Positions 63,420 through 64,000 of a DNA stretch of 64,000 nt are shown here, in pieces. The translations under genes were made by a program, and so were the position numbers. The DNA comes from Mayamaea pseudoterrestris (Eukaryota; Bacillariophyta; Bacillariophyceae; Sellaphorales; Sellaphoraceae): the NCBI GenBank assembly GCA_027923505.1, contig BROI01000001.1:2412001-2476000 (forward strand). Direction: 5' to 3'. Every line of letters starts with the position of its first letter. Within the stretch, counting starts at the first letter, position 1. The notes beneath the pieces are model-generated. The model had not been told where the DNA came from and ran no database searches. It saw only the letters and a list, made by a program, of their open reading frames with translations.

Positions 63420-63907
63420 CCAAATCTAGACGCGATAGTCGCGATATGTCAGTGCTGGTCAAGATATCAGCTATCAAGCTTTCGAGGCTCTAAGGAGCCG
63501 TGGTCATCGGCAAACCTGTTAGCTGGTTGCCCATTGGTATGAAAGAGCCAGTTGCAGACCGAAATCTCTCTCTCCATCCACCCTTGAGGCTGAGTACAGT
63601 GCTTTATTCTACTCGCTCACGACTCTCCTTCCTTTAAAGCGCATCCTTGGAAAATTTGTTGAGACCTCCATTGATGCCCGCGTTTTCGAGGACATATAAG
63701 GTTGCTATTACCTTGCTACATATCAGAAACATAGCCAATCGCACCAAGTATTTCCTGGTTAAGTATCACTGGTTTTGGTCGCACCACAATCGAGGAGAGT
63801 TTGAGTTCTTCAAGGTTGATACCAAGGATCAAGATGTCGACTACATCACTAAAGGGTTGCAGCGCGAGTCCTTCGAACGGAACCGCCTTTCAGTCCAAGG
63901 TTGGTAG
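63420..63907 (+). pseudogene. Remnant of a copia-type RNase H domain
   Basis: Pieces in several frames: LLAGCPLV then KSQLQTEISLS (about 63520-63570), EAEYSALFYSLTTLLPLKRIL (about 63590-63645), then ANRTKYFLVKYHWFWSH and VDYITKGLQRESF (about 63735-63890). This is the order of the last domain of copia pol (SAEAEY...KHIxxxYHxxR...D..TK.L). It is unrelated to the intact-LTR element at 39-44 kb in sequence detail. No LTR found. Confidence 0.65.
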
Positions 63908-64000
63908 ACCATGAATGTCTGCAACCAGCTGTTATAGAAAGAAGTCGCCCCTATTGTCGTCTATATGTTTAAATTGATTCCCCGTCCAGTTTCGCGAGGG

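Overview
This is eukaryotic nuclear DNA, most likely from a diatom; Phaeodactylum tricornutum or a close relative is my guess. Genes are dense, on both strands, and either intronless or carry one or two short GT-AG introns (mostly 76-88 nt). Several proteins begin with a signal peptide ending in an ASAFAP-like motif, the hallmark of import into the complex plastid. Ty1/copia-type elements are present. No rRNA or tRNA gene was recognised.

Layout. 0-31 kb is a gene-rich arm: a 5'-truncated protein kinase with a decayed copy beside it, RPA12, a Rab GTPase, a metallophosphoesterase-like gene, a UBA/ankyrin protein that needs two extra upstream exons, a U-box/R3H protein, an ethylene-receptor-like hybrid histidine kinase, a small unknown, a UFL1-like protein, plastid gyrase A, a METTL21-type methyltransferase and a large TPX2-like protein. 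A 4842-bp head-to-tail duplication (18888-23729 repeated at 23730-28571) covers the 3' part of gyrA, the whole methyltransferase and the 5' part of the TPX2-like gene. One intact copy of each outer gene survives, plus two methyltransferase copies.

31-44 kb is repeat-rich: a satellite array (169- and 174-bp units), a decayed gag/protease-type retroelement fragment with its own 2413-bp tandem duplication, a small plastid-targeted membrane protein, and a copia element with 272/270-bp LTRs and broken ORFs. Its 3' LTR abuts and truncates an ALKBH1-like gene.

44-60 kb is again gene-rich: an SLC4-type bicarbonate transporter with plastid-type presequence, a tandem AAA+ ATPase, a NELF-B-like protein with an embedded bromodomain, a single-span unknown, a probable selenoprotein of the DsbA/FrnE type (in-frame TGA at the redox Cys position and a candidate SECIS after the stop), a Golgi-type sulfotransferase, an LRR protein and a small secreted, probably GPI-anchored protein. 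60-64 kb is mostly non-genic, with remnants of a LINE and a copia RNase H domain.

The most interesting items are the selenoprotein, the NELF-B/bromodomain fusion, the ethylene-receptor-like kinase whose copper-site residues include one supplied by a 33-nt first exon, the two tandem duplications with 2-bp microhomology, and the ALKBH1 gene cut at an LTR with no target-site duplication.
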